A stretch of DNA of 64,000 nucleotides, taken from NCBI RefSeq assembly GCF_024296925.1, contig NZ_CP101125.1:4466501-4530500 (forward strand), given 5' to 3'. The notes below the pieces were generated by a model that was given only the letters and a program-made list of their open reading frames with translations, was not told the origin of the DNA and did not search any database. Numbering within the stretch: position 1 is the stretch's first letter; the number at the start of each line of letters is the position of its first letter. The stretch is from Pseudomonas nunensis. Lineage in GTDB: Bacteria; Pseudomonadota; Gammaproteobacteria; Pseudomonadales; Pseudomonadaceae. The translations under genes and the position numbers were made by a program. Of the stretch, positions 43,399-51,855 are shown in pieces.

Positions 43399-44778
43399 AT
43401 GGCATTGGATTTATTCGTCGTACTCATCTACGCCGCCGCGATGCTGATACTCGGCTATTACGGCATGCGCAAAGCCAAGACCAACGAAGACTTTTTGGTC
43501 GCCGGTCGTAACCTCGGCCCGAGCCTGTACATGGGTACCATGGCTGCCACCGTACTGGGTGGCGCTTCCACCGTCGGCACCGTGCGTTTGGGCTACGTGC
43601 ATGGCATCTCTGGTTTCTGGCTGTGTGCCGCACTCGGTTGCGGGATCGTGGCGCTGAACCTGTTCCTCGCCAAACCGCTGCTGAAACTGAAGATCTACAC
43701 CGTTACCCAGGTCCTGGAAAAACGCTACAACCCGATGGCCCGCTCGGCGAGCGCGGTGATCATGCTGGCGTATGCATTGATGATCGGCGTGGTTTCGATC
43801 CTGGCCATCGGCACCGTGCTGCAAGTGCTGTTCGACCTGCCGTTCTGGCTGTCGATCTTGCTCGGCGGTGGCGTGGTGGTGATCTACTCCGCGATCGGCG
43901 GCATGTGGTCGCTGACCCTGACCGACATCGTCCAGTTCGTGATCAAGACCGTGGGCCTGATGTTCATCCTGTTGCCGATCTGCCTGTACCGCGTCGGCGG
44001 CTGGGATGAATTGGTGTTGAAACTGCCGGCAAGCGCCTTCAGCTTCACTACGATCGGTTGGGACACCATCATCACCTACTTCATGATCTACTTCTTCGGG
44101 ATCCTGATCGGTCAGGACATCTGGCAACGGGTGTTCACCGTCAAGAGCGCCAAAGTGGCGCAGGTCGCCGGTACATTCGCAGGCTTCTACTGCATCCTTT
44201 ACGGACTGGCCTGCGCGCTGATCGGCATGGCCGCGCATGTGCTGATCCCGGATCTGGACAACGTCAACAACGCCTTTGCCGCCATCGTCAAACTGTCCCT
44301 GCCGGACGGTATCCGTGGCCTGGTGATCGCCGCGGCACTGGCTGCGATGATGTCCACCGCCAGCGCCGGCCTGCTCGCCGCTGCCACCACCCTGACCGAA
44401 GACCTGCTGCCGAAACTGCGCGGTGGTAAACAGTCGAGCCTGGGCATGAACCGCCTGTTCACGCTGTTGACCGGCCTCGTCGTACTCGGCATCGCTCTGG
44501 TCGTGAATGACGTAATCAGCGCCCTGACCCTGGCCTATAACCTGTTGGTGGGTGGCATGCTGATCCCGTTGATCGGTGCGATTTTCTGGAAACGCGCGAC
44601 CACCGCCGGCGCTATCGCCAGCATGGGCATGGGCTTCGCCACGGCGCTGTTGTTCATGTTCAAGGACGGTCTGGACTCCAACACGCCGATCTACTACAGC
44701 CTGGGTGTGGGTCTGGTGAGTTTTGTGCTGGTGAGCCTGATGTCGCGTCGCCCCGCTGTTGTGGCGAGTGCGATCTAA
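43399..44778 (+). CDS. Sodium:solute symporter family transporter
   Basis: 459 residues from ATG 43399 (MALDLFVVLIYAAAML). About 13 hydrophobic helices, and the SSS family segments GTMAATVLGGASTVGTVRLG and AAMMSTASAGLLAAATTLTED. It corresponds to PA1418 in the gbu cluster and is a second candidate importer for the guanidino substrate. Confidence 0.85.
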   Translation: MALDLFVVLIYAAAMLILGYYGMRKAKTNEDFLVAGRNLGPSLYMGTMAATVLGGASTVGTVRLGYVHGISGFWLCAALGCGIVALNLFLAKPLLKLKIYTVTQVLEKRYNPMARSASAVIMLAYALMIGVVSILAIGTVLQVLFDLPFWLSILLGGGVVVIYSAIGGMWSLTLTDIVQFVIKTVGLMFILLPICLYRVGGWDELVLKLPASAFSFTTIGWDTIITYFMIYFFGILIGQDIWQRVFTVKSAKVAQVAGTFAGFYCILYGLACALIGMAAHVLIPDLDNVNNAFAAIVKLSLPDGIRGLVIAAALAAMMSTASAGLLAAATTLTEDLLPKLRGGKQSSLGMNRLFTLLTGLVVLGIALVVNDVISALTLAYNLLVGGMLIPLIGAIFWKRATTAGAIASMGMGFATALLFMFKDGLDSNTPIYYSLGVGLVSFVLVSLMSRRPAVVASAI

Positions 44779-44806
44779 GCTTCTATAAAGAGCTGATGCT
44801 TTCTTC

Positions 44807-44843
44807 GACGGGTGTGGCGTCGGTTGCCCCACCCGTTTTTTTT
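44807..44843 (+). terminator. Intrinsic terminator after the symporter gene
   Basis: ACGGGTG-x-GGC / GCC-xx-ACCCGT stem followed by eight T residues. It ends the gbu operon; the next gene's start is 20 bases further. Confidence 0.85.
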
Positions 44844-44862
44844 CGTCTGGAGAAAACCTTTG

Positions 44863-45588
44863 ATGAAGATTGTTTCTCGCGACCAGTGGTTCGAGGTCAA
44901 ACAACTCAGTGATGGCATTCGCCTGATTCACGAGCCTTACATCCGGCCGTTCTACCGCTGCAACCTCTGGCACATCCAGGGCCGCGACAAGGACCTGCTG
45001 CTGGACAGCGGCTCGGGGCTGGTGAGCCTGCGCGAGCAACTGCCGTGGATCACCGAACGGCCGTTAGTGGCGGTGGCCAGCCATTGCCATTTCGACCACA
45101 TCGCCGGACATCACGAATTCCCCGAACGGCTGGTGCACCCGGCCGAAGCACAGATCCTCGCCGAGCCCGATGGCGAGAACACCTTGAGCACGGCGTTTGT
45201 CGGCGACGAGATGTTCGAGGCGCATCCCGACTGCCCGTTGTGCTACGCCGAATACCGGGTCAAAGCCGCGCCGGCCACCGGGATGATTGAAGAAGGCGAT
45301 GTGCTGGACCTGGGTGATCGCGTGCTGCAAGTGCTGCACACGCCGGGGCATTCACCGGGTGGCATCAGCCTGTATGAAGCGGCCACCGAGACCTTGTTCA
45401 GCGGCGACATCATCTACGACGGGCCGCTGATCGAAGACGCCTACCATTCCAACCTCGACGACTACGCCCGCAGTTTGCAGCGCTTGCACGCATTGCCGAT
45501 CCGCACCGTGCATGGCGGGCATTTCGGCAGTTTCTCCGGGGAACATTTGCGCACGATGATTGACGAGTGGCAGCGCTCCCACGGCTGA
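44863..45588 (+). CDS. MBL-fold metallohydrolase
   Basis: 241 residues from ATG 44863 with TGGAG upstream. Zinc motif SHCHFDHIAGHHE (HxHxDH), HTPGHSPGG, SGDIIYDG and a C-terminal VHGGHFGSF. Probably a thioesterase- or lactonase-like hydrolase; the substrate is unknown. A terminator separates it from the gbu transporters. Confidence 0.85.
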   Translation: MKIVSRDQWFEVKQLSDGIRLIHEPYIRPFYRCNLWHIQGRDKDLLLDSGSGLVSLREQLPWITERPLVAVASHCHFDHIAGHHEFPERLVHPAEAQILAEPDGENTLSTAFVGDEMFEAHPDCPLCYAEYRVKAAPATGMIEEGDVLDLGDRVLQVLHTPGHSPGGISLYEAATETLFSGDIIYDGPLIEDAYHSNLDDYARSLQRLHALPIRTVHGGHFGSFSGEHLRTMIDEWQRSHG

Positions 45589-45641
45589 AGCCTGCTGTAC
45601 TCAGCCAGGGACAACAACAATAACGCCCTCGAAGAACGACC

Positions 45642-45893
45642 ATGAAAAGAGCCGCCGTGCGTGCTGCCGTGCACCGTTTCATCAGCCGCTTGCTGGAACG
45701 TCAGGATGACTTCGACGACAACGCCAGCCTGGCGCAGTTGGGCCTGGATAAAGAAGATATCGAGGAATTGATCTTCCATCTGGAAGATGAGTTGGGATTG
45801 ACGGCATTTACGGCGGAGGAAGACCGGATGCTCAAGGACGCCAGGACGGCGGAGGATTTGAGTCGGTTTTTAGTGAGGATTGGGCGACATTGA
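45642..45893 (+). CDS. Acyl-carrier-protein-like small protein without the carrier serine
   Basis: 83 residues. The pattern ASLAQLGLDKEDIEELIFHLEDELGL copies the ACP core (LGxDSLDxxELVxxLEEEFG), but the phosphopantetheine-accepting Ser is replaced by Lys (DKED). It therefore cannot be a normal carrier protein. It may be an ACP-fold interaction module. The function is unknown; 53 bases after the MBL hydrolase gene on the same strand. Confidence 0.6.
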   Translation: MKRAAVRAAVHRFISRLLERQDDFDDNASLAQLGLDKEDIEELIFHLEDELGLTAFTAEEDRMLKDARTAEDLSRFLVRIGRH

Positions 45894-45908
45894 ATTAGCA
45901 CAGTCCTC

Positions 45909-46054
45909 GTAGCAGCTGCCGAGCCTGCGAGGCTGCGTTCGGCGACGAAGTCGTCGTGAGATCAGGCGGTGCGGTGTGTCAGGGAAATAATGCATACAGG
46001 TTTTACGACTGCTTCGCAGCCCAACGCTGCCTCGCGGTGCTCGACAGCTGCTAC
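45909..46054. repeat. Inverted repeat (TGTAGCAGCTG family, diverged)
   Basis: Outer arms GTAGCAGCTGCCGAG / CTCGACAGCTGCTAC, with inner CGACGAAGTCGTCGT and ACGACTGCTTCGCAGC segments. It is less symmetric than the copy at 8274. Confidence 0.75.
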
Positions 46055-46061
46055 AGGCAGC

Positions 46062-46116
46062 GCTCGGCAGTTGCGACACGCATTGCTCGGCAGTTGCGAC
46101 ACGCGTTGCTCGGCAG
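46062..46116. repeat. 23-bp tandem repeat, 2.4 copies
   Basis: The unit beginning GCTCGGCAGTTGCGACACGC occurs at 46062, 46085 and (partial) 46108; the first two differ by one base. It lies just 3' of the small PA1414-like ORF. Confidence 0.85.
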
Positions 46117-46119
46117 ACT

Positions 46120-46248
46120 TTACCGGCGGCGCTGCTGGCGTCGGCGCTGTTCGTCGTCAGTGCGAATAGGCACAGGTTGCAGAGGCGGTTCGATCAAACC
46201 GAGTGCGACACCCAGGTCGTGCAGCCAGTTTTGGATTTTCTCTTTCAT
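46120..46248 (-). CDS. Small 42-residue conserved ORF at the PA1414 (SicX) position
   Basis: Starts at ATG 46248 with AAGGGGG upstream (MKEKIQNWLHDLGVALGLIE) and ends in an Arg/Gln-rich tail. By gene order (gbu cluster, MBL gene, this ORF, LysR) it corresponds to P. aeruginosa PA1414, whose locus produces the anaerobically induced SicX RNA as I recall. Whether the peptide, the RNA or both matter here is open. A -10-like TATTAT lies at 46310-46305 on this strand. I found no convincing Anr box. Confidence 0.65.
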   Translation of the reverse strand: MKEKIQNWLHDLGVALGLIEPPLQPVPIRTDDEQRRRQQRRR

Positions 46249-46387
46249 GGTGCCCCCTTCAGGGTAGTGCCGAGTGGCCGGAATTCTGTAGCCACTTCGC
46301 ACTGATAATAGTCCGAAGTCCTACGCAATGCTCGCCCAAGATCGCAATGATCTGTTACTGAATTGATCAAAATAGCTGACCAATAGT

Positions 46388-47281
46388 TCAAGCCGTCGCC
46401 AACACCTGGCTCGGCACTGTCGGATAGACCTGTTGTTGCTGCTCAAGCCAGGCATTCAGATTCGCCCCGACCATGCCTTTGCGCCACATCAGCCACGTGG
46501 TCGCGCTGGCAAACGGCTCGGCCAACGGGTGCACCGCCACACTTTCGCGGCCCGGCAGACTGGCGAGCATCGACTCCGACATCAGCGCCACGCCAGAGCC
46601 AGCGACCACGCAGGCGAGCATTCCCGGATAAGACTCGATCTCTATCGCCCGCCCCATCGCCGCGTGGTAATGGGCGAACCAGGCTTCCAGGCGCATCCGG
46701 TACGAACAGCCTTGGCGAAAGGTGAACACCGAGCGCCCTTGCACATCCATCGCGCTGTGGATCGGCGGGTGATCGGCCTCGCTGATCAGCACCAGCCGTT
46801 CGTCGCAAAACGGCACGCCATCGAGGCCCGCCAGTTCCAGCGGACCGTCCACCAGCGCCGCATCGAGCCGCCCGGTGAGCAAACCTTCGAGCAATTCGCC
46901 GCTGGGACCGGACTGCACTTGCAGGTTCACCGCCGGATAAGTGCGGTGATAACGCGCCAACAGCCCCGGAAGGTGGATGGCGGCCGTGCTGTACATGGTG
47001 CCGAGCACGAAGTCACCGGCCGGTTGCCCGCCCTGCACCGCCGCACTGGCTTCGTCGTGCAGGGCAAACAGCTTGGCGGTGTAGTCCAGCAGGACTTTTC
47101 CTGCAGGTGATAACTGCAAGCGCTGACGTTCACGCAGGAAAAGTTCGACGCCCAGTTGCTCTTCCAGTTGTTTAAGCCGGGTCGACAGGTTCGACGGCAC
47201 CCGGTGCAGACGTTCAGCAGCGCGGGTGATGGAACCTTCCTGCGCGACTGCCTGGAAAATCCGCAATTGGCTGAACTCCAC
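46388..47281 (-). CDS. LysR-type transcriptional regulator
   Basis: 297 residues from GTG 47281, with GGAG six bases upstream. HTH FQAVAQEGSITRAAERLHRV followed by PSNLSTRLKQLEEQLG, then the LysR effector domain. It is divergent from a YbfB-type MFS gene, its likely target. An 11-bp palindrome AGTTACTAACT lies at 47303-47313 between them. Confidence 0.88.
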   Translation of the reverse strand: MEFSQLRIFQAVAQEGSITRAAERLHRVPSNLSTRLKQLEEQLGVELFLRERQRLQLSPAGKVLLDYTAKLFALHDEASAAVQGGQPAGDFVLGTMYSTAAIHLPGLLARYHRTYPAVNLQVQSGPSGELLEGLLTGRLDAALVDGPLELAGLDGVPFCDERLVLISEADHPPIHSAMDVQGRSVFTFRQGCSYRMRLEAWFAHYHAAMGRAIEIESYPGMLACVVAGSGVALMSESMLASLPGRESVAVHPLAEPFASATTWLMWRKGMVGANLNAWLEQQQQVYPTVPSQVLATA

Positions 47282-47302
47282 GACCTTCTCCAAATCAGAA
47301 CA

Positions 47303-47313
47303 AGTTACTAACT
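47303..47313. promoter_or_regulatory. Small palindrome in the LysR-MFS divergent region
   Basis: AGTTACTAACT (5-1-5), 21 bases upstream of the LysR start; possible half of a LysR operator. Confidence 0.35.
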
Positions 47314-47384
47314 ATTATTCATTTTAAAAGAAAGTCAATCAGTCCTAGCCTGACGGTCATTGATCCATTGCAGGAATTCAGACC

Positions 47385-48563
47385 ATGTCCCCTCTGATTC
47401 GCTTAACCGCCAGCTTCATCGCCTTGATGATGGCCATGGGCATCGGGCGTTTCGCCCTGACGCCGCAACTGCCGCACTTGCTCAGCGAAGGTCAGATCGA
47501 CCTGACCGCCGCCGGTCTGATTGCGGCGGCCAACTACCTCGGCTACTTCGTCGGCGCGGTGGACGCGATGTTCGCTCGCCGCCATCACCACATTCGACTG
47601 CGGCTACTGGGTGGTCTGTGGCTGTGCGTGCTGCTGACCCTGGCATCGTTCTGGGCCAACGGCTTTTGGTCCCATCTGCTGCTGCGTTTCGGCACCGGCG
47701 TCGCCAGCGCCTGGGTGTTGGTGATGATCACCGCGCTGAGCCAACCATTGGCTGCGGCGGCTGGTCGCCCACGGTTGGGCGCCCTGGTATTTGCCGGACC
47801 GGGTTTGGGGATTTTTCTGACGGGGTTGTTGGCCTTGGGCTCACACCTGTTGGGACAAACTTCCGCAACCTTGTGGCTGGTGTATGCCGCCGTCGCGTTG
47901 GTGATGTTGCTGGGGATTCTGCCGTTCCTGCCGCAACCGACCACCGCAGTCGTTGCACCGACCGTTAATACCTCAGGCAACCAGGGCATCGGTCGCTTAG
48001 GGCTGATCTACGGTTTATACGGCTTGGGCTACATCATCCCGGCCACGTTCCTCTCGCAGATGGCCAACGCGCAGTTCCACGGGCAATGGATGGCGGATCT
48101 GTTCTGGCCGTGCTTCGGCCTCGCGGCAGCGATTGGTGTGGTGTTGGTGAGTTTGCGTCGGCACAACCCGAACGCCACGCGGCATTGGCTGATGGCGACG
48201 TTGTGGCTGCAAGCCGCCGGGGTCTTCGCCTGCTTGCTGGGCAGCGGCCCGGGGCTGGCGCTTGGCGTCATCCTCTGCGGCACGCCGTTCCTGGCCTGTA
48301 TGCAATTGGTGATGCAACGCTCCCGGGAACTGGCGCCCCACGCCACCCAACGCAACGCCGGATTGCTGACCGCGTGCTTTGCCGTGGGACAACTCGCCGG
48401 GCCGTTGCTGGCCGCAACCAGCAGCCATTTCAGCGGTGGTTTGCAACCCGCGCTGATAGTCGCCGGCAGCGGCTTGCTGATCGCCGGCGGTTTGCTGCTG
48501 GGCTCACTCAGTGCTGGCCGAGGGCTCTGCGCAAACGACGGCGCACCCACTGTTCAGCGCTGA
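47385..48563 (+). CDS. YbfB/YjiJ-family MFS transporter
   Basis: 392 residues, 12 hydrophobic helices. The N-terminal GIGRFALTPQLPHLL motif is characteristic of the YbfB/YjiJ branch of the major facilitator superfamily. The substrate is unknown. The 3' end overlaps the convergent EamA gene by 56 bases. Confidence 0.85.
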   Translation: MSPLIRLTASFIALMMAMGIGRFALTPQLPHLLSEGQIDLTAAGLIAAANYLGYFVGAVDAMFARRHHHIRLRLLGGLWLCVLLTLASFWANGFWSHLLLRFGTGVASAWVLVMITALSQPLAAAAGRPRLGALVFAGPGLGIFLTGLLALGSHLLGQTSATLWLVYAAVALVMLLGILPFLPQPTTAVVAPTVNTSGNQGIGRLGLIYGLYGLGYIIPATFLSQMANAQFHGQWMADLFWPCFGLAAAIGVVLVSLRRHNPNATRHWLMATLWLQAAGVFACLLGSGPGLALGVILCGTPFLACMQLVMQRSRELAPHATQRNAGLLTACFAVGQLAGPLLAATSSHFSGGLQPALIVAGSGLLIAGGLLLGSLSAGRGLCANDGAPTVQR

Positions 48564-49440
48564 CAAAAGTGATGCCGAGCAGCACCAGCACCGCGCCGAT
48601 CACGAAGTTGAGGCTCAGGTCTTCACCCAACAACACCACGCCGAACGTGACGCCGAACAACGGCGTCATGAACGAAAACACCGCCAGGTTCGCCGCCAGA
48701 TAGCGGCGCAACAGCCAGAACCAGGTCAGGTAACTGAAAAACGACACCACCAAACCCTGGAACAACACGCTGGCCACTGCCACGGTGGTCAGGCTGACGT
48801 GGGTGACTTGGCCGCTGAGGACCGCGATCAGCAACAGGCCGACAAAACCGACGATCAATTGATAGAACAACGTCAGGGTCACCGGAGCTTCCGACAGGCG
48901 TGAGGCGCGCACCACCACCGTGGTCGCGCCCCACGAGGCGCCGGCCAGCACGCCCAACGCATCGCCCATCAACATCCGATGATCGAGGTTGTCCCAAGAC
49001 ACGCCACCGGCAAACGCGACGGCGATCCCGACAAACGCGAGAAAAATCCCCAGCCATTGCACCGGTCTCAAACGCTCGCTCGGCAACAACCAATGAACGC
49101 CCAACGCGGTGAAGATTGGCGCGGTGTAGAGGAATACCGACATGTGCGCGGCGGTGGTCAGTTGCAGGCCTTCGGAAATGAAGAAGAACTCCAGGCCAAA
49201 CAGCGCACCGGCCAGTAGTCCACCGCGCCAAGTATGGCTGACCTGATCCCAACCACCCTTCCAGCAGATGAGAAGTCCTACAAGCAAAGCAGAAATGCCC
49301 GAGCGCCCGGCGGCTTGCATGACTGGCGCGATATCGGGCGCAGCCCATTTGATCATCACCTGCTGCACGCCCCAGATCAGGCACAGCCCGAGCATCACTT
49401 GCAGGGCAAACCCATCGGCGCTACGCCGGGTGGCGCTCAC
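48508..49440 (-). CDS. EamA/DMT-family transporter
   Basis: 310 residues from GTG 49440 with GAGG upstream. Ten hydrophobic helices in two EamA repeats; segments LIWGVQQVMIKWAAP and FMTPLFGVTFGVVLLGE are family-typical. The substrate is unknown. It ends inside the MFS gene on the other strand. Confidence 0.85.
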   Translation of the reverse strand: MSATRRSADGFALQVMLGLCLIWGVQQVMIKWAAPDIAPVMQAAGRSGISALLVGLLICWKGGWDQVSHTWRGGLLAGALFGLEFFFISEGLQLTTAAHMSVFLYTAPIFTALGVHWLLPSERLRPVQWLGIFLAFVGIAVAFAGGVSWDNLDHRMLMGDALGVLAGASWGATTVVVRASRLSEAPVTLTLFYQLIVGFVGLLLIAVLSGQVTHVSLTTVAVASVLFQGLVVSFFSYLTWFWLLRRYLAANLAVFSFMTPLFGVTFGVVLLGEDLSLNFVIGAVLVLLGITFVSAEQWVRRRLRRALGQH

Positions 49441-49484
49441 CGGAACACCTCGAAAATACAATCCATGGCAGTGACTCGACAGTA

Positions 49485-49530
49485 AAAAGCAAAGCCCCGG
49501 CGTGCTTGTTTAAAAAGCATCGCCGGGGCG
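49485..49530 (-). terminator. Intrinsic terminator after the NCS1 gene
   Basis: Stem GCCCCGGCG-x-TGCTT / AAGCA-CGCCGGGGC, then TTTGCTTTTT on the minus strand, 60 bases after the NCS1 stop and before the EamA start. Confidence 0.8.
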
Positions 49531-49589
49531 AAAAATTATGCTGTCGATTATTAACCAGATGGCCAGAAAATGCCGCCTGCCAGAGACCT

Positions 49590-51041
49590 TTAAATTCCCG
49601 GTTGCGTCATCAGCGTCGTCGGTTGCTGGGCCTGTTCACGCTTGGCCAGGATGAAGAACAATGCGCCGCCGAGGAAGCACCCCGTAAACCAGGCAAAGTT
49701 GGCCATCGGTTGCAGCACTGGCGTGAAGGTGATCGCCACGCCCATCAGCGTTGCAGGAATCAGCGCCTTGACCGCCGTCCAGTTGACTCCGCCGCTGTAG
49801 TAATACTTACCGTCCGGCCCGTCATTGAATAGCGCATCTACATCAATCTGCTGCTTTTTGATCAGGTAGTAATCCACCAGCAGAATGCCGAACAACGGAC
49901 CGATAAACGCCGCGAGTACATCGAGTGTGTAATGGATCACTTCGGGGTTGTTAAACAGGTTCCACGGCGTGATGAAGATCGACGCCACGGCGGCAATCAT
50001 GCCTCCGGCACGCCAGCTGATTTTGCTCGGGGCGACGTTGGCGAAGTCGAACGCCGGGGACACGAAGTTGGCGACGATGTTGATGCCGATGGTCGCCGTA
50101 ACGAAGGCGAAAGCACCGAGCAGCACCGCCACGCTGTTATCGATGCGCGCCACGGTGGCGATCGGGTCGTGGAGCATTTCACCGAACACCGGCAAGGTGC
50201 CGGAGACGATCACCACCGTGACCAGGGAGAAGGCCAGAAAATTTACCGGCAAGCCCCAGAAATTGCCCCGGCGCACGTCAGCCATGCTGCGACAGTAGCG
50301 ACTGAAATCGCCGAAATTCAGGGTCGGCCCGGAAAAGTACGACACCACCAGCGCCGTTGCGACGATCACTTGTCCGAAAGCTTCCCAGCCAGAGAGGGAT
50401 TTTTCCGCGAGGGTGAAGCTGATATTGCTCCAGCCGGCCTGCCACACGATCCAGCCGGCGAGCACGAACATCACGCCATACACCACGGGACCGGCCCAAT
50501 CGATGAAACGGCGGATCGACTCCATGCCAGTCCAGAACACCAGCGCCTGGACGAACCACAGACTAAGAAAACCGAACCAGCCCAAGTAGGACAAACCGGC
50601 GAAATGCGGTTCGGCGTAGGCCGCCATCGTAGGAAAAAACCGCAGCACCACGATGATCAGCGCACTGGACGCCAGGTACGTCTGAATCCCGTACCAAGCA
50701 ACTGCGATAAGGCCGCGAATGACCGCAGGAATATTCGCTCCGAATACGCCGAACGCCAATCGGCAGATCACCGGGTAAGGCACCGCCGCTTGCTGGCTCG
50801 GCTTGGCCACCAGATTGGCGATCAACTGCACGATGCAGATCCCGCCGAGCAAAGCGATCAACACCTGCCAACTTGCCAGCCCGAGAGCGAACAGACTGGC
50901 GGCAAACACGTAACCGCCGACGCTGTGCACGTCGCTCATCCAGAAAGCGAAAATGTTGTACCAATTCCATTTTTGCGGCAGCGGCCCCAAGTCCTGGTTA
51001 TACAGGCGGGGGCTATAGCCGTTGGGCACTTGCTCGGTCAT
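49590..51041 (-). CDS. NCS1 nucleobase/hydantoin-type symporter
   Basis: 483 residues from ATG 51041 (GAGGAG upstream). Segments YNQDLGPLPQKWNWYNIFAFWMSD and GPTLNFGDFSRYCRS are typical of the NCS1 allantoin/uracil/hydantoin branch (Mhp1-like). It imports a nucleobase-related compound with Na+ or H+. No catabolic gene is adjacent. Two GTATAC-core palindromes lie upstream. Confidence 0.85.
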   Translation of the reverse strand: MTEQVPNGYSPRLYNQDLGPLPQKWNWYNIFAFWMSDVHSVGGYVFAASLFALGLASWQVLIALLGGICIVQLIANLVAKPSQQAAVPYPVICRLAFGVFGANIPAVIRGLIAVAWYGIQTYLASSALIIVVLRFFPTMAAYAEPHFAGLSYLGWFGFLSLWFVQALVFWTGMESIRRFIDWAGPVVYGVMFVLAGWIVWQAGWSNISFTLAEKSLSGWEAFGQVIVATALVVSYFSGPTLNFGDFSRYCRSMADVRRGNFWGLPVNFLAFSLVTVVIVSGTLPVFGEMLHDPIATVARIDNSVAVLLGAFAFVTATIGINIVANFVSPAFDFANVAPSKISWRAGGMIAAVASIFITPWNLFNNPEVIHYTLDVLAAFIGPLFGILLVDYYLIKKQQIDVDALFNDGPDGKYYYSGGVNWTAVKALIPATLMGVAITFTPVLQPMANFAWFTGCFLGGALFFILAKREQAQQPTTLMTQPGI

Positions 51042-51404
51042 CGCGGGCTCCTCGTTAGAACCGGAGCGCCGCACTGCGTACGGGTCCCGGCATCGTTTGT
51101 ATACGAGTTGCTACGCAGAATGCGTGCCATGCGGGTGAAAGGTGTGACAGTTCAGGCTTTCAGGCTTGAACAGACCTAAGCGAGAACATCATTAAGGAAG
51201 GGATATTGCCCACGAACAGGGCATCTGCGCCTGCAAATAGTGCAGGCTTATCTGTATACAACTGGGATATGGGACTGCTGCGCAGTCAATCGCGAGCAAG
51301 CTCGCTCCCACAGGGGACTCGCGTGAAATGAAGATTTTCAGCCAAACATAAAACCACTGTGGGAGCGAGCTTGCTCGCGATGGCATTCGCCCAAGCAACG
51401 AAAA
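51042..51404. other. Non-coding region upstream of the NCS1 gene
   Basis: About 360 bases without a gene. It contains TTGTATACGA (51097-51106), TGTATACA (51253-51260) and the REP doublet at 51290. The GTATAC cores resemble operators of GntR/FadR-type regulators. Confidence 0.5.
51290..51381. repeat. REP doublet (GGGAGCGAGCTTGCTCGC variant)
   Basis: TCGCGAGCAAGCTCGCTCCC and its inverse, about 45 bases apart; the core has GAGC instead of GGGC. Confidence 0.85.
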
Positions 51405-51809
51405 TTACCGCTTGGTCCCAGCCACTCTGTTCGCCACAAAAAAGCCAACCGAACAAGCCACACAAGTCGCAAAAGCCCCCCACGCCATATCCATCACCGC
51501 CAACTGCGCCGACCACCCATTCAGCGTCGCCCAGTTACTCAGGTCATAAGTGCCATAAGCCACCAACCCCAACAACGCGCCCAGGCGTGCGGCCCGTTGC
51601 CAGCTCTGCGCCGGCAACACCACAAACACCACACAACCGAAGACATAAAGGAGATAAAACACCGCTGCCGGGGCCAGCAGCGGTTGGTCGAGCATCAGCG
51701 AGCCGAGCAGCGCGCGGTAGGTTGGCGCCATCAGCACGCCGAGCCAGAGGCCGTCGAGCACAAGAAACGCCAGCAAGGTGCCGACGTAAGCCAGGAGAGC
51801 CTTTTTCAT
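51405..51809 (-). CDS. DUF2177-family membrane protein
   Basis: 134 residues from ATG 51809. Four hydrophobic helices with the family segments FLVLDGLWLGVLMAPTYR and GTYDLSNWATLNGW. The function is unknown. The stop lies next to a REP element. Confidence 0.85.
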   Translation of the reverse strand: MKKALLAYVGTLLAFLVLDGLWLGVLMAPTYRALLGSLMLDQPLLAPAAVFYLLYVFGCVVFVVLPAQSWQRAARLGALLGLVAYGTYDLSNWATLNGWSAQLAVMDMAWGAFATCVACSVGFFVANRVAGTKR

Positions 51810-51855
51810 CGCAGTCCAACCCCATGTCATCGATTTACATGGGGCCGGCGCGAGG

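Noticed and set aside
43411..45039. 542-codon minus-strand frame opposite the sodium:solute symporter
   Set aside because: His/Gln/Asp-rich antisense composition and no start signals; the plus-strand symporter has clear membrane helices.
46357..46376. Anr/FNR box upstream of the PA1414-like ORF
   Set aside because: The minus strand has a TTGAT half-site, but the second half does not match ATCAA at the required spacing.
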